A stretch of 64,000 nt of DNA from Atriophallophorus winterbourni (taxonomy: Eukaryota > Platyhelminthes > Trematoda > Plagiorchiida > Microphallidae). Position numbers and translations under genes: made by a program. The DNA is taken from the NCBI GenBank assembly GCA_013407085.1, contig JACCGJ010006393.1, positions 124,001 to 188,000 of the forward strand, given 5' to 3'. Within the stretch, counting starts at the first letter, position 1. Each line of letters opens with the position of its first letter. Shown here one piece after another: positions 59,906 to 64,000 of this stretch. Under the pieces are notes generated by a model. The model searched no databases, had not been told where the DNA came from, and saw only the letters and a list, made by a program, of their open reading frames with translations.

Positions 59906-60654
59906 CTATAGTTATGAAAGGACGTCGCGTTAATGGAGGGGATTTAATTTTTAGGTATGTAAATGGTAGCAGCTCGGATCGAGCACCCATGAACATCGAC
60001 AGATTCGAAGTGATTTATTTCGAGCCTACAGAATAATGCATGCAGACTTCAGTCAACTTTGGTTGTTAATAAAATTGGTTCTTGGCTCCCGAACTTTTCA
60101 GTTCAAATACCACACCTCTGCACATAATTTCTTTGGAACCTTCACTCAATCTGTGTGCGTTTTTATCTGAATTCTGTATCATCAAGAATGGTCATCAACG
60201 AGTGAGAGTTATAAGTTTAAGAGCCGTCAGCAGTAATTCGGAAATACACACTCACATGAAAAACACTTTTCCAGAAAGTAAATATCCATTGCCAGTTTCC
60301 ACACTTTTACCATTTTACTCCTCTTTTGGTTTAGCTTGATTGAAATAGGTAAGTGAGATTTATGAAAATTTATAGGTAATACTATTTGCATATTTACCCT
60401 GAAAATCTTTAATCTTGGGTAACTGTGCACGCTCATATTATAAAACGTCGTATTACTGCAAGGGTTCACACAAACGATATTTATGCTGAATCGTTTTGTT
60501 ACGCACCGAGATTCATAAAACTTGTGACGAGATTCATATTTAATTCGGATCACTGGTAAATCGCACGAATTGTTTAAAGAAAATCAAAAATCAAAAAAAT
60601 AAAGTCAATTTACCAGTAGATTGAAAGAATAATTATGGCAGCATTTCTTCACTG

Positions 60655-60720
60655 TTTTGAAGCTCAGTGAAACTTTGCATACTGTTTCCACCCGATGATA
60701 GCAAACAGCCAGTAACAGCA
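60655..60720 (-). repeat. Diverged short interspersed repeat
   Basis: GATGATAGCAAACAGCCAG block of the CCGGTTTCTGGCTG family. Confidence 0.4.
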
Positions 60721-60944
60721 ATATATTTAATAATATTTTAATGCCACTTAACTTCAGTCACGTTTTTATTCACACACGTTTAATCATACACATGTGAGTC
60801 AATATCATTTGATCTTTACCGAATTCACGCTGCGCTGGGTCTTGACATCCCTAGAATCTAGATAGGTTGTTCACTGGTGAAACTAATTAGAGGTGGTGGA
60901 GCGATATTTAATTACGCTCCCTGCTCTGATTATCGCCCGTGGTC

Positions 60945-60982
60945 TGACGAAGCTTCTCTGTCAAAGGCGAAACGTTCCTGAA
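60945..60982 (+). other. Hammerhead-like box, second copy
   Basis: GTCTGACGAAGCTTCTCTG, then GGCGAAACGTTC. Keeps the CUGACGA and GAAA core boxes. A third, weaker copy is at 61492-61530 (CTGACGAAGTGCTGACACC, then AAACATT). Confidence 0.4.
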
Positions 60983-61577
60983 AAACAGCTCTTACCGATT
61001 GCTTTCAAATTTCATTCTCATGAAAATGACTAGTCGATCGATTTACAATATATTGGCCGTCGATTAGCTTCGTCAACGCTTGGCAAGAATCATTCAATCA
61101 TTGTGTAGATGCACAACACATTTTATTGCATGAATCATATTTAACAACGGATTCCGGGTGGTATTATGCTTGTCAGTGTTATGTTAAATCTAACTGTTTC
61201 TGCATAAGCGTGACACTGATTAACGTGAAATCATTCAGTGATTTCGTTTCTGAAATTGTAGGTAACTTCTACTAACATTATATATAAGTGCTTTCAAAGT
61301 CAGAGAAAACCGTTAGAAGCTACAGTTCAGCTCCAACGCGCTGCTTGCGAAAATACCTTACAGGTGAGTTGGTTGTATATGTGGTGATGTAAGAGATACA
61401 CAGCCATTCGTTATCTGAGTAAGCTTAGCTATATAGAAGTGATTCTTTCAATCGAATATATTGCTGCTGAACAGAGACAATAAACCAGTTGTCTGACGAA
61501 GTGCTGACACCTAAACATTACAAGGATCTCGCCAGTTGAAAACAATCACAATATAATGTGGTCTAAATACTACTAAT

Positions 61578-61814
61578 ACGTCGTCTGCGAGCTGGGGAGG
61601 AGCAGATACAGCTCTTGGCTGCTGAACGCAGATCACGCCGCCAGCGTGTAACTGACGCCCTGCAACAAAGTTCGGACTATCGTTGCAAACGCTGTGGGAG
61701 AGATTGTTCCTCCCGAATCGGACTGTTTAGTCATTCAAAAAGCTGCAAAACATGAAAATTCATTCGATTGTGATGTACATCCATGGTCGACATCGACCGA
61801 AGGAGGCCAACAAC
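61578..61814 (+). mobile_element. 5'-truncated RTE copy with target-site duplication
   Basis: Starts near ACGTCGTCTGCGAGCTGG and ends GGAGGCCAACAAC. Flanks AAATACTACTAAT (61565-61577) and AAATACTTTTAAT (61815-61827) match at 11 of 13, a likely duplication. Best-preserved short RTE copy here. Confidence 0.85.
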
Positions 61815-62289
61815 AAATACTTTTAATGCAATCGCTGGAACATCTTGCCAACAGCTGAGTTGGTTGCAATAATCACGAAATTATTTGCATACACAGCATA
61901 CAAAATGAGTTCGGCGATCGAATTCAGCTACTGTGTGGGTTTAATTAATAATTGCATATGGTAGAAGCTGGCGTGAAAACTTCAGGATTCACATGAGCAG
62001 AGCACAGCTGCCTTTCCGAAAATCAATGTGGAGATGCTGTTCAGTTTGCCTTTGCATTAAAGATGGTTCAGTGACCTAGTGGATTATTACCTTGTTTAAC
62101 TTACAATTGAACCTAAACACACCGACAAAACATAAACCTTTAAACGCTTTTCTATTGTAGCGGGTGAGAGCAACTGGAAACGATTTCGTGAGGTCATTCC
62201 ACATAACGAGTGGCAGCTGGCGAACATCAGGGCACTTGTCACATGTTCGGGTCATCGATAAAGTAATAACCACGATACCCCCGGCGTTT

Positions 62290-62820
62290 CACGCTCACTC
62301 GAAGATCGTGTCCTGATTCAACCCTGAGGTCAACCTGTCCTACGCGAATCGCGTTAACCAACGAATCCCACAACACAATAGAGAGCCGATTGGTCAAACG
62401 CGTTTATTGCGCAAAAGACAAAGAGCAAAACATCTCATATAGGCGAACTAAGTAACCAAAACATTGTCCTGAAACATGTCTTTCCGGTTGTCACATCGAT
62501 TTAATTTGCTAATCAATTTGGTGTCAACCGGTGCGCATCGAGACCTCACCATGTAGGGCCGAACTTGTAGAACTTGCAGATCGTTCGATAGCGGCTGATG
62601 TTTTCCATCTCATCAAGTTTTCATCACTCGTAGTGTTCTCATACAATCCTCCCGAAGACCAAATTATTTTTGGTTGGTGATTGTCATCGTCGGACGTTTC
62701 GATGCTTCCTACTCCTGTGTTGTGTTGGAGGGTGGTTTTATGCATGTCGTTCGTAAACTCCGTGATTAGCACTGATTGCGAATGCACTTCGCACCTCAAG
62801 TATATGTCACAATACATTTA
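62290..62820 (-). mobile_element. LTR-like retroelement 3' end, second copy
   Basis: On the minus strand an open frame (62817-62524) reads LRCEVHSQSVLITEF and HKTTLQHN, ending in a stop, then non-coding DNA with GCGCAATAAACGCGTTTGACC and TTGTGTTGTGGGATTCGTTGG. The same two parts occur in order at 30805-31215. Protein end plus a block with a poly(A) signal looks like pol/gag end plus LTR of a retrotransposon, but no integrase or protease motif is visible. Neither LTR boundary nor a partner LTR can be fixed. Confidence 0.5.
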
Positions 62821-63251
62821 ATTTTTTCACTCTTTTTCGGTAAATATGGTTGAAATTCTACGTTCTTTAAGAAGTCCATTTGAACAGTTATAGATCGAGA
62901 TACACAAGCACAAATGTAACAAGTAATCAGTGTTAGTCATTCTTTTAAACATATGGGTCGAGTGTGTTTAAGTAAAACTGCATCCGAAATGTAGTAGAAA
63001 ATGTTCGTGACCGATCGAGGAATCATATTTTCAATAAAAACGAAAGTTTGTGATGAATCGATGAGAAACTTTACTCGCACCACCATATTTGAGTTGAAAA
63101 TTGAAGCTCACTTCGATCAAGATCAGCGATTAATCGAAAAGAAAGTTCACTTAAAAATGAAACATAATGTAAGAAATATTCATAACAGAAAATTAGCACG
63201 AGGACTTTCGCTTTTGTTCTGTGGTCGCATTATTTTTTCTCTTCTCCAGTA

Positions 63252-63406
63252 TCAATCAGATGCCGAAGTTGCACGAACTTTTGTCAACAAAACAATCACC
63301 TGTGAAAGCTCTGTATGATAGATACCAAACCAAACTGAGAAATGTTTCACAGTATGTATATTTAGACGAACACCCAAGTCACATTATTTCCTGTCAAGTG
63401 GGATAA
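63252..63406 (+). CDS. Candidate terminal exon, unknown protein
   Basis: After a pyrimidine-rich TTTTTTCTCTTCTCCAG (to 63249) an open frame includes MPKLHELLSTKQSP and LYDRYQTKLRNVSQYVYLDE and ends at TAA 63404-63406. The acceptor is good and composition is coding-like, but there is no partner exon and no family match. Confidence 0.22.
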
Positions 63407-64000
63407 TGAAAATCGACCAATGAGAGCGTCGTTTGAATACCCGGTTGGCAACTGCAATGGGAAATCTGGGGAATTTTATCGCAAACTAAACAAACTTATA
63501 CGCCAAACTCGGCACCTCAATTGCAAGAAAAAATATGCTTTTCACATAAGTGCGAAAGGTTCACAGAACACAAACTAAATTCAGTCGCGTGACATCGATT
63601 TGGGCAATAAAATTTTCTCATCATCATTTTCCTGTTTTGTGTCAGATTACAAAACAGAAGAGCCGTGAAAAAGGGAAATGAAACGCTGAGCGAATTAACA
63701 ACAAACACAAATAAACGAGTGATGAATTGTAAATGCGATATATTAAACATTCGCGATGTGCACGTGATTCTTTTACGTAAATTGCAAGCAAGGCTACTAG
63801 AAACGAGAGAAATTAGCCTCGTTATCAGACATAAACTATTTCAAAATACATCTTTTTCAACAAAAATATTTTTCAGACCCGTGAATTTATGTTAACTCAA
63901 TGGAACTTTTAACAGTTCCAGCCGTTACAAGGTTTTGAAATATCATGTGAAATTTTCGACAATTAATAAAGCAAATCAATGAAAACTGAAAATTGTACAA

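Noticed and set aside
39239..61530. Active hammerhead ribozymes
   Set aside because: Core boxes are similar, but stem I and the cleavage site are not convincing in any of the three copies. Reported only as hammerhead-like.
50743..64000. Kv4 exon with T1, S1-S5 and pore helix
   Set aside because: I looked for the W-x-T-I-V-T-M-T-T-L-G type ending on the minus strand and found none. It is probably beyond the window.
1..64000. CRISPR arrays, operons, bacterial promoters, rRNA
   Set aside because: None seen. The window is eukaryotic, with introns and retrotransposons; repeats here are dispersed, not regularly spaced.

Overview
The window is AT-rich eukaryotic DNA: intron-split genes embedded in a dense layer of decayed transposons. 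No single sequence names the species. Long introns with very small exons, RTE-type and CR1-type LINEs, a Penelope-like element with a GIY-YIG domain, and a Shal/Kv4 potassium channel together suggest an invertebrate, most likely a flatworm and plausibly a digenean trematode. That assignment is inference from remembered repeat and protein families.

Two host genes can be supported. On the + strand, positions 53-3195 carry the last three exons of what looks like a rhodopsin-family GPCR: end of TM7, helix 8 and cytoplasmic tail. Two of the exons are only 33 and 51 nt, and all splice phases agree. On the - strand, from 50742 down to about 30363, lie four consecutive, phase-compatible exons of a Shal/Kv4 voltage-gated K+ channel: filter end plus S6, then three cytoplasmic C-terminal exons. 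The exon with T1, S1-S5 and the pore helix should lie beyond 64000. The Kv4 introns hold LINE, Penelope-like, LTR-like and short-repeat insertions.

Layout: GPCR 3' end (1-3.2 kb); internally deleted pogo/Tigger transposon with 24-bp TIRs and TA duplications (4.3-5.4 kb); Penelope GIY-YIG fragment (7.3-7.6 kb); interleaved inverted repeats (7.6-8.0 kb); short repeats and a perfect 21-bp hairpin (10-11.3 kb); full-length dead RTE LINE with a 9-bp target-site duplication (12.2-16.3 kb); RTE-derived chimera and CR1 fragment (16.8-18.1 kb); mostly anonymous DNA with short repeats (18-26 kb); nested CR1 insertion (26.4-28.9 kb); RTE remnant (29.0-30.05 kb); Kv4 exons and introns (30.4-50.7 kb); anonymous DNA with short repeats and RTE/CR1 remnants (51-62 kb); LTR-like repeat (62.3-62.8 kb).

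I found no bacterial-type operon, CRISPR array, rRNA or convincing tRNA, and no clear new biological system. The strongest leads for follow-up are the micro-exon GPCR with an altered NPxxY motif, the divergent Kv4 tail with an undecided 3' end, the 29-nt-arm hairpin at 11.25 kb, and the transposon derivatives (Tigger deletion junction, RTE chimera, interleaved inverted repeats, Penelope-associated hammerhead-like box).
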